Shown: positions 6,586-14,461, counted from the stretch's first letter. The stretch is DNA of 21,578 nucleotides from Candidatus Bathyarchaeota archaeon CG07_land_8_20_14_0_80_47_9 (GCA_002779555.1 PEWI01000085.1:1-21578); one strand, 5' to 3'. A program made the numbers and translations. The notes: generated from the letters alone by a model not told the origin.

Positions 6586-7602
6586 ATGCCGAATGGCGTG
6601 AATAGATGGATTAGCATGATCGGCTGTTACATGACTGGAATATTTCCGCGACCAAAAGAACTCATCAGCATTACCAGAGACTACGAAAGAGGGCGAACAG
6701 GCAAAGCAGAACTTGACAAGGCATTCTCGGACGCGACCTTAAAGGTTGTAGAGGCGCAATCCTCTGCTGGGCTCAACTACGTTGCCGATGGAATGCTCAG
6801 ATGGCAAGACCCACTTCGGCCCTTCACTGAGAATCTGAACGGAGTCAAGATCGGCGGTTTGGCCAGATGGTTCAACAACAACATGTTTTACAGAAAACCA
6901 GTAATAACTGGCGAGTTGTCTTGGAAAAAACGCGCAGATCCGAAGATCATCGACATTGAGCACTTGCCGAAGAACCTCCATTGGAAAGCAATCTTGCCAG
7001 CCCCTTACACTCTTGCCCAACTTTCCGAAGACAACTTCTACAAAGACAAGACCGAACTTGTTTTCAAGTATGCAAGACTCGTCAGAGAGCAGATTGAGAG
7101 CTCGGTCAAACAGGGTTTCAAGTACATTCAGTTGAGTGACCCAGCACTAGTCTACAAGCCGAGACTTGCACAAATATCGCGAGATGAGGTTAAGATTGCT
7201 GGTGAAGCTTTGAGACTTGCTATTGGCGGAGTATCCGCAAGGACTTGTCTGCAGACATTCTTTGGAGACTTCTGTCAGATTTTGCCTGAAGCCTTGGATT
7301 TTCCTGTGGACGATTTGGGGATTGATTTCTATGAAACTGACATTGACGGGCTGAAGGGCTACAAGTTTGGAAAAGGCATTGCCTTGGGCTTGGTTGACTC
7401 GCGAGGCTCGCTTGTTGAGAAAGTGGGTGAACTCGTTGTAGTTGCGAAGGAAATCATAAAATCCATTGAAGGTGATGGAGTAAGCGCATTTTTCCTTTGT
7501 CCAAACTGCGATCTGGAGTTCCTCCCATGGGAAAGAGCCTTAGAGAAAGTGAAAGTTGTCAGTCGCGTGGCCAAGCGTCTCAGAGAGGAGTTTGATGAGT
7601 AA
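6586..7602 (+). CDS. MetE-like protein with incomplete zinc site (first of a pair)
   Basis: A 338-residue TIM-barrel protein of the cobalamin-independent methionine synthase superfamily. Visible landmarks are YIQLSDPALVYKP (aligned to the IQIDEPA segment of MetE), QTFFGDF, LGIDFYETD and FLCPNCDLEFLPWERA. Compared with the zinc ligands of MetE (His-x-Cys, Glu, Cys), the Glu (E250) and last Cys (C308) are kept, while the His and first Cys are replaced by T224 and F226. The protein is therefore unlikely to be a standalone methionine synthase. In some crenarchaea two such ORFs sit side by side, as here, and a paired role (for example methyl donor binding) is inferred. ATG 6586 gives MPNGVNRWISMIGCYMTGIF; 6616 is an alternative. 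The stop overlaps the start of the next gene by 8 nt. Confidence 0.82.
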   Translation: MPNGVNRWISMIGCYMTGIFPRPKELISITRDYERGRTGKAELDKAFSDATLKVVEAQSSAGLNYVADGMLRWQDPLRPFTENLNGVKIGGLARWFNNNMFYRKPVITGELSWKKRADPKIIDIEHLPKNLHWKAILPAPYTLAQLSEDNFYKDKTELVFKYARLVREQIESSVKQGFKYIQLSDPALVYKPRLAQISRDEVKIAGEALRLAIGGVSARTCLQTFFGDFCQILPEALDFPVDDLGIDFYETDIDGLKGYKFGKGIALGLVDSRGSLVEKVGELVVVAKEIIKSIEGDGVSAFFLCPNCDLEFLPWERALEKVKVVSRVAKRLREEFDE

Positions 7603-8743
7603 ACTTTTTCCAACACAGGAGATAGGGAGTCTGGCCAAACCAGCATGGAGAGTCAAGGGTTATCGAGGCGAGCGGCTGTCAAAAGAGGAGATTGCCGAAG
7701 CCTTAAGTTGGGGGAGAAAGCTTGGCATTGCCGATCTGGACACGCTTGTCAAACTCTTGAATGGGAGAGACTCTGCCGAAAAGCGGAAGGCCATGCTCGA
7801 ATGGTCTGCCAAATATGCAATAAGGTTCCTTGAAACGATAGGTCTAGACATCGTCTTTGATGGGGAGCAATGGAGATCAGAGATGTACGAGCACGTGGCA
7901 AGGAACATTGGTGGTTTCGAATTTCAAGGACAGGTCAAGTCCTTTGACTATCGGTACTTCAACAAAGCCGCCTGCATAAGGAAACCCTTATACGTGAGGC
8001 CATTCTACGTTGAAGAGTTTGCATTCACGAGAGATAGTGCCAAGAATGATGTGAAGGTACCTTTCACAGGACCTTACACAATCGTCGACTGGACTTTCAA
8101 CGAATATTACGAAAAAAGGCTGCACGGAAAGGTTGCTGATTTTAGGCAGAAGAAGTTTGAAGCCAAGAGGGATTTCATTTTCGACTTGATAGCCGAGGTT
8201 GTGAGGCCAGAAATAGGCAAGTTGGTTGATCGTGGGGCGAAGTGGATACAAATCGATGAGCCCGCAGCAACAACCGATCAAACTGATGAGGAGATGAAGT
8301 TGTTTGTGGAATCCTTCAATGAAACAGTTAAAGGCTTCAACTGTATGTTCAGTCTGCACAACTGCTACAGCAACTACGAAGTACTGGCGAAGTACGCTTG
8401 TGAACTGCACAACTGCAGTCAGTTGGCTCTTGAATTCGCTAATAGAGATAACCAGCAGCTTGGAACTGGAAGCATAAGGTCGGGTTACAAGGAACTGACA
8501 TCATTCGAAGACAACGGTTTCACGGGCAACTATGGCGTGGGTGTGATTGACGTGCATACTGTTTTTGTCGAACCGCCGGAATTGGTCAGAGACAGGATTC
8601 TGCACGCTGCCAAAATCATCGATGATCCTAGTAGGACATACGTGAGCACTGACTGTGGCTTAAGGACGAGGACATGGGAGGTCAGTTTCCAAAAGCTGAA
8701 AAACATGGTTCTCGGTGCTGAACTGGCTCGAAGAGCTTTCTGA
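7595..8743 (+). CDS. metE: Core cobalamin-independent methionine synthase (MetE C-terminal type)
   Basis: Transfers a methyl group to homocysteine to form methionine. The zinc site is intact: SLHNCYSNY gives H255 and C257, LALEFANRD gives E280, and STDCGLRTRTWE gives C354. The IQIDEPA motif that helps bind homocysteine is also present. At 382 residues it corresponds to the catalytic half of bacterial MetE, as in archaeal core enzymes. The natural methyl donor of archaeal members varies (pterins or a corrinoid protein) and cannot be read from sequence. ATG 7595 is preceded by GAGAGGAG and overlaps the end of the first MetE-like gene by 8 nt, so the two are translationally coupled and probably act together. 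Confidence 0.9.
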   Translation: MSKLFPTQEIGSLAKPAWRVKGYRGERLSKEEIAEALSWGRKLGIADLDTLVKLLNGRDSAEKRKAMLEWSAKYAIRFLETIGLDIVFDGEQWRSEMYEHVARNIGGFEFQGQVKSFDYRYFNKAACIRKPLYVRPFYVEEFAFTRDSAKNDVKVPFTGPYTIVDWTFNEYYEKRLHGKVADFRQKKFEAKRDFIFDLIAEVVRPEIGKLVDRGAKWIQIDEPAATTDQTDEEMKLFVESFNETVKGFNCMFSLHNCYSNYEVLAKYACELHNCSQLALEFANRDNQQLGTGSIRSGYKELTSFEDNGFTGNYGVGVIDVHTVFVEPPELVRDRILHAAKIIDDPSRTYVSTDCGLRTRTWEVSFQKLKNMVLGAELARRAF

Positions 8744-8939
8744 GTCAACAACCACTATAGAATTTTTGTTAGGGCTTGCTGAAAACGACACCGGTCACAT
8801 GATTCTACTATGGTGCGACAGGAAGAAGGCTTTCAAAAATTTTTTAGATTTAAAGTTTTTCTCCTAAAAATGCTTATTAGACTCACAGAGCCTTGAATAG
8901 AGCTCACTGAATCGAACGACTAGCAAATGAGGACTTGAG
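8744..8939. other. Intergenic region upstream of glmS, no gene seen
   Basis: 196 nt without an open frame that looks coding on either strand. The right half is very AT-rich and holds the glmS promoter; T runs at about 8761-8769 and 8840-8862 could end transcription of the met genes. No tRNA-like cloverleaf or convincing C/D-box RNA was recognised. Confidence 0.5.
8873..8880 (+). promoter_or_regulatory. TATA box for glmS
   Basis: CTTATTAG preceded by the A-rich, BRE-like TAAAAATG. The expected start near 8903 would give a leader of about 37 nt before ATG 8940, containing GAGG as a ribosome-binding sequence. Another AT-rich TATA candidate (TTTAAAG) lies at 8850-8856. Confidence 0.35.
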
Positions 8940-10769
8940 ATGTGCGGGATATTTGGTTGCATCGTTAAAGACGCAAACGCAGCGCCAACGATTCATGCAT
9001 CTTTGAAACGGCTTGAGTACCGCGGTTACGACTCAGTTGGCGTGGCAACAGTTCAAGACGGCAAGCTTTACCTCAAAAAAGACCAAGGAAAAATTGACGA
9101 GGTCCATGCAGTTCACAACTTGGACGACTTGCCTGGAAACATCGGCATCGGGCACACGAGGTGGGCTACGCACGGTGCTCCATTACAGATAAACGCTCAT
9201 CCACATGTTGACTGCAGCGGGCAGATAGCGGTTGTCCACAACGGCATCATAGAGAACTTTTCTGAGTTGAAGCAGGAGCTCGAAGGGCGCGGCCACGTCT
9301 TCAAGTCCAAGACCGACACCGAAGTGATACCGCACCTGATCGAAGAGAATCTGAGAAACAATCTCTCGATGAGTCTTGCAGACGCCGTTCTCGAAACTGT
9401 GAAGAGGCTTGATGGTTCGTACGCAATTGCTGTAATCTCCACAAAGGAACCCGACAGAATAGTGTGCGCTAGACACGAAAGCCCATTGGTCGTCGGGGTC
9501 AACGAAAAAGCAGTCTACTGTGCCTCAGACATCCCGGCGTTTCTGCCTGTGACGAACAAGGCAGTAATAGTTGAGGACGGAGAACTCGTCACCCTTTCAC
9601 TCGGAGGCTACGAAATCAAGAAAATCTCTGACTCTAAAGTTGTTGCCCGCGAACCAAAGCTCATTGACTGGACACCTGAAATGGCAGTGAAACAAGGCTA
9701 TCAGCATTTCATGCTCAAGGAGATTCATGAGCAACCAGGCACCTTGCGGAACACGCTTAGGCTGCAAGAACACTACTTAGACTTGATGGCGACTTTTCTT
9801 GACCGCGCCCACGAGGTTTTCTTAGTGGCCTGTGGGACGTCCTACCATGCCTGTTTGGCATCGTCTTACATGTTCTCCAAACTAGCATTCCTCGTCACGT
9901 ATCCAGTGATAGCCTCAGAATTCGTTGAGCAACACGGCAAATCAGTCAACATCGACAGCACACTCTTGGCTGTCAGCCAGTCAGGCGAAACAGCCGACAT
10001 ACTAGCCGCCGTGAACGCTGCCCGCCAACGAGCCGCAACCATCCTCGGCCTAACAAACGCCATCGGCTCAACACTGACCAGAGTCTCACGAGTCTACATC
10101 GGCCAGCAATCGGGTCCAGAGATAGGGGTAGCAGCAACCAAAACCTTCACATCTCAACTCTCAGTGCTTGCCGGACTGGCCCTGAGACTTGCAAAGAAAA
10201 GAGGCAAAGTCTCACAGGACGAAATGGACTTTCTGGCTGAGAAACTGGAGAAACTCCCAGACACTGTTGAAACCGTAATCCAGACACAGGAAGAAAAAGT
10301 GAAGCAAATCGCAAAGAAATACAAAGACGCAAAGGCTTTCTTCTTCCTAGGCCGCGGAATAAGCACCGCTACAGCCTATGAGGGCAGGCTCAAACTCATG
10401 GAAATAGCCTACGTGCCCGCCATAGCTTTTCCTGCTGGAGAAAGCAAGCATGGTCCAATAAGTCTCGTGGAACCGGGCTTCCCAGTGGTCTTCATCTGCC
10501 CGAAAGATGAAACATACAAGACGTTGATTGGCAACGTTATGGAAATGAAAGCACGAGGAGCATCAATAATCGCCGTCATAGAAGAAGGGGACGAAGAGAT
10601 CAAGAGGCTGGCTGACGACTACATTGAAGTTCCAGCAGGCACTCCTGAAGTGCTCTCGCCCATATCTTTTGTTGTTCCTTTGCAACTCCTAGCGTACTAC
10701 ATGGCTGTTGAAAAAGGCTACAATCCCGACACTCCAAGGAATTTGGCAAAGTCAGTTACGGTGAAATAG
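8940..10769 (+). CDS. glmS: Glutamine--fructose-6-phosphate aminotransferase (isomerising)
   Basis: Makes glucosamine-6-phosphate from fructose-6-phosphate and glutamine, feeding amino-sugar synthesis for glycans and S-layer glycosylation. The start MCGIFG exposes Cys2 as the glutaminase nucleophile; GHTRWATHG and VVHNGIIENF complete the N-terminal glutaminase domain. Two SIS sugar-isomerase domains follow (VACGTSYHA, VSQSGETADILAA, then FFLGRG and PAIAFPAGESKHGPISLVE). The C-terminal DTPRNLAKSVTVK carries the conserved Lys. At 609 residues it is full length. GAGG lies about 8 nt before the ATG. It stands alone under its own promoter; pcm follows after 80 nt. Confidence 0.97.
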   Translation: MCGIFGCIVKDANAAPTIHASLKRLEYRGYDSVGVATVQDGKLYLKKDQGKIDEVHAVHNLDDLPGNIGIGHTRWATHGAPLQINAHPHVDCSGQIAVVHNGIIENFSELKQELEGRGHVFKSKTDTEVIPHLIEENLRNNLSMSLADAVLETVKRLDGSYAIAVISTKEPDRIVCARHESPLVVGVNEKAVYCASDIPAFLPVTNKAVIVEDGELVTLSLGGYEIKKISDSKVVAREPKLIDWTPEMAVKQGYQHFMLKEIHEQPGTLRNTLRLQEHYLDLMATFLDRAHEVFLVACGTSYHACLASSYMFSKLAFLVTYPVIASEFVEQHGKSVNIDSTLLAVSQSGETADILAAVNAARQRAATILGLTNAIGSTLTRVSRVYIGQQSGPEIGVAATKTFTSQLSVLAGLALRLAKKRGKVSQDEMDFLAEKLEKLPDTVETVIQTQEEKVKQIAKKYKDAKAFFFLGRGISTATAYEGRLKLMEIAYVPAIAFPAGESKHGPISLVEPGFPVVFICPKDETYKTLIGNVMEMKARGASIIAVIEEGDEEIKRLADDYIEVPAGTPEVLSPISFVVPLQLLAYYMAVEKGYNPDTPRNLAKSVTVK

Positions 10770-10809
10770 CCCACTCTTATTGTGCATACTTCTTTCAAAT
10801 GCAAACATG

Positions 10810-10816
10810 TTTAAAG
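10810..10816 (+). promoter_or_regulatory. TATA box for pcm
   Basis: TTTAAAG in an A/T-rich setting predicts transcription start near 10838. This favours translation of pcm from TTG 10850 over ATG 10799, which would lie upstream of the start site. Confidence 0.4.
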
Positions 10817-10849
10817 TCTATTCAGCAATCATTTACTTGGTGCCTCAGT

Positions 10850-11083
10850 TTGGAAGAAGATGAGTGGGGAAAGCTCATTGAAAACCTGATGAGAGAGGGC
10901 ATTCTGCAGTCGCCGAACGTGATCAGAGCCCTGCGTTCTGTACCACGCGTCAAGTTTCTCCCAGAGAACATGCAGTCCTACAGCGCCGTGGACACGCCAC
11001 TTCCGATAGGTTTCGGGCAGACGGCTTCTGCGCCACATAGCTCCGGCTTGCTAGCTGGGCTAGGCGAAACATGGTTTCAATAA
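10850..11083 (+). CDS. pcm: Protein-L-isoaspartate methyltransferase, N-terminal fragment
   Basis: N-terminal part of the PIMT repair enzyme, which methylates isoaspartyl residues in damaged proteins. The helix WGKLIENLMREGILQSPNVI, VPRVKFLP and the signature DTPLPIGFGQTASAPH are all intact. After Pro-His the frame diverges into unrelated residues (SSGLLAGLGETWFQ) and stops at 11081-11083, because 32 extra nucleotides follow the APH codons. The rest of the enzyme continues in another frame from 11071. TTG 10850 gives (M)EEDEWGKL, matching typical PIMT starts; ATG 10799 is an alternative. The stop codon overlaps an in-frame ATG of the second part (TAATG at 11081-11085), so reinitiation could give a two-piece enzyme. 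It may equally be a broken gene. Confidence 0.8.
   Translation: MEEDEWGKLIENLMREGILQSPNVIRALRSVPRVKFLPENMQSYSAVDTPLPIGFGQTASAPHSSGLLAGLGETWFQ
11038..11069 (+). other. 32-nt hairpin-forming insertion in pcm
   Basis: Placed against the family sequence (GQT.SAPH directly followed by MV.IM), these 32 nt are extra: joining 11037 to 11070 gives an uninterrupted SAPHMVSIMNEALQL. The insertion folds on itself: 42-48 pairs with 53-59 (numbers are 110xx; seven pairs including two G-U) around the 4-nt loop 11049-11052. After a bulged C at 11041, 11038-11040 pairs with 11060-11062. The length is not a multiple of three, so it shifts the frame. No bulge-helix-bulge splicing motif was found at the junctions. 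Origin and function are unknown. Confidence 0.7.
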
Positions 11084-11559
11084 TGAATGAAGCCCTGCAG
11101 TTGGAAGTCGGCAACAAAGTGCTGGAAGTCGGAGCAGGCTCAGGGTGGCACGCCGCAACCCTAGCGGAGATAGTCGCGCCCAGCGGTTCGGAAAGAAGCC
11201 AATGGGGTCACGTTTACACCACTGAGATAATTCAAGGCTTGGCAGAAATCGCTCGGAAAAACATCATGAAAGCAGGCTATGGCGATCGAGTGACTATCAT
11301 CTGCGAAGACGGTTCAATGGGATACGTGGAGAAGGCTCCATATGACAGGGTTCTCGTAACCGCAGCAGCACCAGACATTCCCAAACCGTTAATTGAACAG
11401 CTGAAGCCCACCGGAATTATGCTGATCCCGGTCGGCAGTGCTTCACTGTTCCAGAACCTAATCAGGATTATTAAAGGGAGAGATGGAAAGATTAAAGAAG
11501 AAAATTTGGGCGGAGTGGCCTTTGTCCCGTTGACCGGGCGTTACGGTCAGAGATTTTGA
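11071..11559 (+). CDS. pcm: Protein-L-isoaspartate methyltransferase, catalytic C-terminal part
   Basis: The SAM-dependent methyltransferase core of PIMT: VLEVGAGSGWHAATLAEI is the SAM-binding motif, VYTTEIIQGLAEIARKNI follows, EDGSMGY corresponds to the GDGS motif, and APYDRVLVTAAAPDIPKPLI and GGVAFVPLTGRYGQ finish the family pattern. All catalytic-core motifs are intact, with a slightly longer loop (SGSERSQWGH) after the SAM motif. As an independent ORF it could begin at ATG 11071 or at ATG 11083, the latter overlapping the stop of the N-terminal piece. Conservation of this part despite the frame break argues that the gene is either recently broken or still expressed by coupling or recoding. 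It converges with trpB2, 13 nt away. Confidence 0.85.
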   Translation: MVSIMNEALQLEVGNKVLEVGAGSGWHAATLAEIVAPSGSERSQWGHVYTTEIIQGLAEIARKNIMKAGYGDRVTIICEDGSMGYVEKAPYDRVLVTAAAPDIPKPLIEQLKPTGIMLIPVGSASLFQNLIRIIKGRDGKIKEENLGGVAFVPLTGRYGQRF

Positions 11560-11572
11560 AATCCCTGTTCGA

Positions 11573-12874
11573 CTATTTGATTTCCAGTTTTTCTCTGTAA
11601 GCGTCTAGATCTAGCCAGCCGTGTCCGCTGATGTTCATGCATATCACTTTTTCTGACCCTGCTTTTTCAGCCTTCAGCGCCTCGTCAATGCCAGCGCGTA
11701 GAGCGTAGCTAGATTCAGGTGCAGGCAGCCAGCCTTCAGTCTGGAGGAACGTTCTTGCAGCTTCGAAGATTGATTTCTCGTCAACTGGGTAAGCCACGGC
11801 TTTGACTATGTTATGTTTTCTCAGCAAGCTTATGATGGGTCCGGCTGCGTGGTATCTTAGGCCGTCAGCTTTGATCGGATTCATCTCGGTTTTGTGGCCG
11901 AGAGTGTACATCTTCAGAAGCGGTGTGTGTTCAGCAACGTCGCCGAAATCGTACTTGTACTCTCCCTTGACGAGGTTAGGTGCGGCCTGTGATTGCGCTG
12001 CTAGAAATTCACACTTCCTTTTGCCTTTCAACACTTCACCAATGATTGGGAGAGCGATTCCGCCGAAGTTGGAGCCGCCGCCTAGGCAGCCGACGATTAA
12101 GTCTGGTTTTTCGTCGATCATGTCAAACTGCTTGATGGTCTCCAGTCCTATCACCGACTGCTGCATCATGACATGATTCAGAACTGAGCCCAGACAATAC
12201 ACGGTGTCCTTATGCGTTTCCGCATACTCCAATCCTTCAGAAATTGCAATGCCTAATGAGCCGGGGCTTTTCGGGTTTTTTGAGAGGATGTCTCTGCCCG
12301 TCTTCGTCTCCTTGCTTGGCGAAGAGTAGACCTTCGCTCCCAGGAGTTTCATCAAAACTCTTCTGTCGGTTTTCCAGTCATAAACGGATCTAACCCAGAA
12401 GACCACGCATTCAAGATCCAAGAGCTTGGCAGCGTATGCAAGAGCGGTCCCCCATTGCCCTGCGCCCGTTTCGGTGCTCAACGTTGTTTTCCCTTCTTTC
12501 ATTGCATAGTAGGCTTGGGCAATTGCTGTGTTGGTCTTGTGAGAACCCGTCGGCGACAGGTCTTCACGTTTGTAATACAGCCTGACTTTCTTCAGGTTCA
12601 GACGCTTTTCCAAACGCTTTGCACGGTAGAGCGGTCTCGGCCTGCCCATGTGAACGTAGAGTTCACGGATTTCCTCAGGTATAGGAATCCAGCTTTGGTT
12701 TGACATCTCCTGCCCGAGGCACTCTTTTACCATTGTTCTGCCGAGGAATTCCATCCTTGACGGGCCAGTTTCAGGTTCCTTTGGCGGAGGAAGCGGTTCA
12801 GGCAGGTCGGGCATAATGTTGTACCATTTGGCTGGGAGTTCGTCTATTGGGAGAGCTATCTGATCCTTGTCCAT
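11573..12874 (-). CDS. trpB2: Tryptophan synthase beta chain, TrpB2 type
   Basis: PLP enzyme that condenses indole (or an activated precursor) with serine to form tryptophan. The PLP lysine is in TGSHKTNTA (K113), the catalytic motif ETGAGQWG follows, and GCLGGGSNFGG binds the cofactor phosphate. The long N-terminal extension (IPIDELPAKW-type leader and Pro-rich LPEPLPPPKEP) and about 433 residues mark the TrpB2 subgroup rather than the TrpA-partnered TrpB1. No trpA or other trp gene is in the window, so it may work alone, for example in indole salvage. ATG 12874 is chosen since GGTGA lies 6 nt before it; ATG 12886 would put that sequence inside the gene. It has its own promoter, separate from fen. 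Confidence 0.94.
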   Translation of the reverse strand: MDKDQIALPIDELPAKWYNIMPDLPEPLPPPKEPETGPSRMEFLGRTMVKECLGQEMSNQSWIPIPEEIRELYVHMGRPRPLYRAKRLEKRLNLKKVRLYYKREDLSPTGSHKTNTAIAQAYYAMKEGKTTLSTETGAGQWGTALAYAAKLLDLECVVFWVRSVYDWKTDRRVLMKLLGAKVYSSPSKETKTGRDILSKNPKSPGSLGIAISEGLEYAETHKDTVYCLGSVLNHVMMQQSVIGLETIKQFDMIDEKPDLIVGCLGGGSNFGGIALPIIGEVLKGKRKCEFLAAQSQAAPNLVKGEYKYDFGDVAEHTPLLKMYTLGHKTEMNPIKADGLRYHAAGPIISLLRKHNIVKAVAYPVDEKSIFEAARTFLQTEGWLPAPESSYALRAGIDEALKAEKAGSEKVICMNISGHGWLDLDAYREKLEIK

Positions 12875-12915
12875 AATTGTCACCATTTCGAAGACGTATA
12901 CTATAATGGGTTCAG

Positions 12916-12923
12916 AAATAAAG
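12916..12923 (-). promoter_or_regulatory. TATA box for trpB2
   Basis: On the minus strand CTTTATTT, with purine-rich sequence upstream, predicts a start near 12893, about 20 nt ahead of ATG 12874. It suggests trpB2 is transcribed independently of fen. Confidence 0.45.
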
Positions 12924-12958
12924 ATTTCCGTTACAAGTCGGTTGATGTGCGCTTTGGA

Positions 12959-13993
12959 TTAGTCGAACCATTTCTCCAAAGTTGTCTTCCCCTTAAGCTT
13001 CTCTGTGCCTTTTTGCATTCGCTCCAGCGTCTTTCTGACCCTGTCTTCTGAGAAGTCTCTTTCCTTACAAATGAAAGTCACCACGCCTTCAACATCGGGT
13101 TCTCGCCACTCAATCCTGTAACTGTCAATCGTTCTCGGTTTCAGGAATATCTCCCTGATTCTTTGAGGTTCAGCTGGAAACTCGGCGTTTTTCAGGTGTG
13201 GAAGAGCGTTCTCCAAGCTTCCATGTTCCTTTATGAGTTTTAAGGCAGTTTTCGGTCCTAAACCTTTGATGCCGTCTGGGTTGAAGTCCGTTCCAATCAA
13301 TATTCCCACGTCAATCAGTTGTTCATAGGTTATCCCGCATTCCTTCAGGACCTGCTCTAGCTCAACTACCTCGGGCACAATCTCAACGTAGACGTTCTTG
13401 CTGGGAAGCTTTCTTCTGCCGGAAATTGTCACATTTCTCAACAGTTTTGGCGCGCCGAAGAGCAGGCTGTCGTAGTCTTGGCTTGCGCAGTAGTCGGCAT
13501 CTCCTCGCCTTGCCAGATGCGCTGCTTGGGCCTCTCCTTCGCTTGGCGCCTGAATCCACGGGATTCCCATCAGGTCGAGTAGTTTCTTGCTGTCCTCCGC
13601 CATGTAGTCCTTGAGGTGTGAAGTTGCTTGAGCGTAAACTCGAGCTTCCCCGATCTTGCCTTCTTTCAAGGCCCGCTCGTATCTTACTGCAGCCTCTTCT
13701 TTCACTCTCATGCGTCTCTTAATCTCAACTTCCTTGAGTGTCGGCGGGATTCCGTCAAAAACGTAGATTGGTTTTATTCCCATTTCCACGAGGTTGCTCG
13801 TTCTGTAAAGCAGGCCGCTCAAATGGCTTGTGACTCTTCCCAAGTTGTCCTTGAGCGGTGTGCCGTCTGGCTGGCGGATTATGGCTAGAAACTGGTACAG
13901 CGCGTTGTAGGCGTCTATGGCTATGGATTTTCCGCTCAAGTCTTCAAGCTTGACGGTTGTTTTTGGAACGAGGTCGCGGAGGTTTACACCCAA
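12959..13993 (-). CDS. fen: Flap endonuclease 1 (FEN-1)
   Basis: Structure-specific 5' nuclease that removes flaps during Okazaki fragment maturation and repair. With TTG 13993 as start the protein begins (M)GVNLRDLVP, and the metal-binding acids fall at D27, D80, E152, E154, D173 and D175, as in the well-studied archaeal enzymes. The H2TH segment IKGLGPKTALKLI binds DNA, and the C-terminal TTLEKWF is a PCNA-interacting (PIP) box. 344 residues is normal. The in-frame ATG 14017 would add eight residues and lies at or before the start site predicted from the TATA box at 14027, so the TTG is preferred; a free N-terminal Gly region is conserved in FEN-1. Confidence 0.96.
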   Translation of the reverse strand: MGVNLRDLVPKTTVKLEDLSGKSIAIDAYNALYQFLAIIRQPDGTPLKDNLGRVTSHLSGLLYRTSNLVEMGIKPIYVFDGIPPTLKEVEIKRRMRVKEEAAVRYERALKEGKIGEARVYAQATSHLKDYMAEDSKKLLDLMGIPWIQAPSEGEAQAAHLARRGDADYCASQDYDSLLFGAPKLLRNVTISGRRKLPSKNVYVEIVPEVVELEQVLKECGITYEQLIDVGILIGTDFNPDGIKGLGPKTALKLIKEHGSLENALPHLKNAEFPAEPQRIREIFLKPRTIDSYRIEWREPDVEGVVTFICKERDFSEDRVRKTLERMQKGTEKLKGKTTLEKWFD

Positions 13994-14026
13994 AACAATC
14001 CCGCTGAATATAGGCATGGAAGTGAA

Positions 14027-14034
14027 ATAATAAA
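14027..14034 (-). promoter_or_regulatory. TATA box for fen
   Basis: TTTATTAT on the minus strand predicts a start near 14004, about 11 nt before TTG 13993 and after ATG 14017. This supports the TTG start of FEN-1. Confidence 0.45.
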
Positions 14035-14099
14035 CTTGTGAAATAGGGCCTCAGATACCTTGAAGATTAACGCAGTACGATTGAGATGGTGATAGACTC

Positions 14100-14423
14100 T
14101 TAGGAGAGCTGGAGTTCTCTTGTGACTTTACTGTTTACTCTTTGGAAATAGGTATTTGCTTTAGTGATCAGTTCTCGCCATTCTGGGTTCTGTGGGAATT
14201 CCTTGCTTCTCTCTTCATCTTGATCAATTGCCGAGTAGTTTGGATATTCAAGCCAAGTTTCATACGTGGGCTCGCCGATCAATGTTACAAAATGCTTCAC
14301 GGACTTCCAGGCTGCACCATGAGACATTAGCCACTCGTCAAGTCTTTTCTGCCATTCCAAGACCTTCTTGAAGTCCTTCTTCCCTTCAGGGGTCAGCTTT
14401 TCTGTGATTACAAGGTAAATCAT
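14100..14423 (-). CDS. Hypothetical protein, possible dimeric alpha/beta-barrel fold
   Basis: A 107-residue cytosolic protein starting MIYLVITEKLTPEGKKDF. The pattern strand (MIYLVITEKL), long amphipathic helix (KKDFKKVLEWQKRLDEWLMS), strand (KSVKHFVTLIG), strand with aromatic residues (YETWLEYP), and a C-terminal helix recalls ferredoxin-like dimeric alpha/beta-barrel proteins. I do not recognise the family and infer no function. The start ATG 14423 has GTGA just upstream; the GTG at 14432 is an in-frame alternative. It lies downstream of the divergent zinc-ribbon gene's promoter region and upstream of fen on the same strand, separated from it by 106 nt. Confidence 0.7.
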   Translation of the reverse strand: MIYLVITEKLTPEGKKDFKKVLEWQKRLDEWLMSHGAAWKSVKHFVTLIGEPTYETWLEYPNYSAIDQDEERSKEFPQNPEWRELITKANTYFQRVNSKVTRELQLS

Positions 14424-14461
14424 TCTTTTCACTCATCATCATCATCTGCGGCTTCAAAACA

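Noticed and set aside
11030..11075. Bulge-helix-bulge intron at the pcm insertion
   Set aside because: GCCA/TGGT can pair across the flanks, but no 4-bp central helix flanked by two 3-nt bulges can be drawn at the junctions.
14434..14446. CATCATCATCATC triplet repeat as a microsatellite or box C of a C/D RNA
   Set aside because: Only four repeats, no D box or guide layout; it is the leader of the minus-strand gene.
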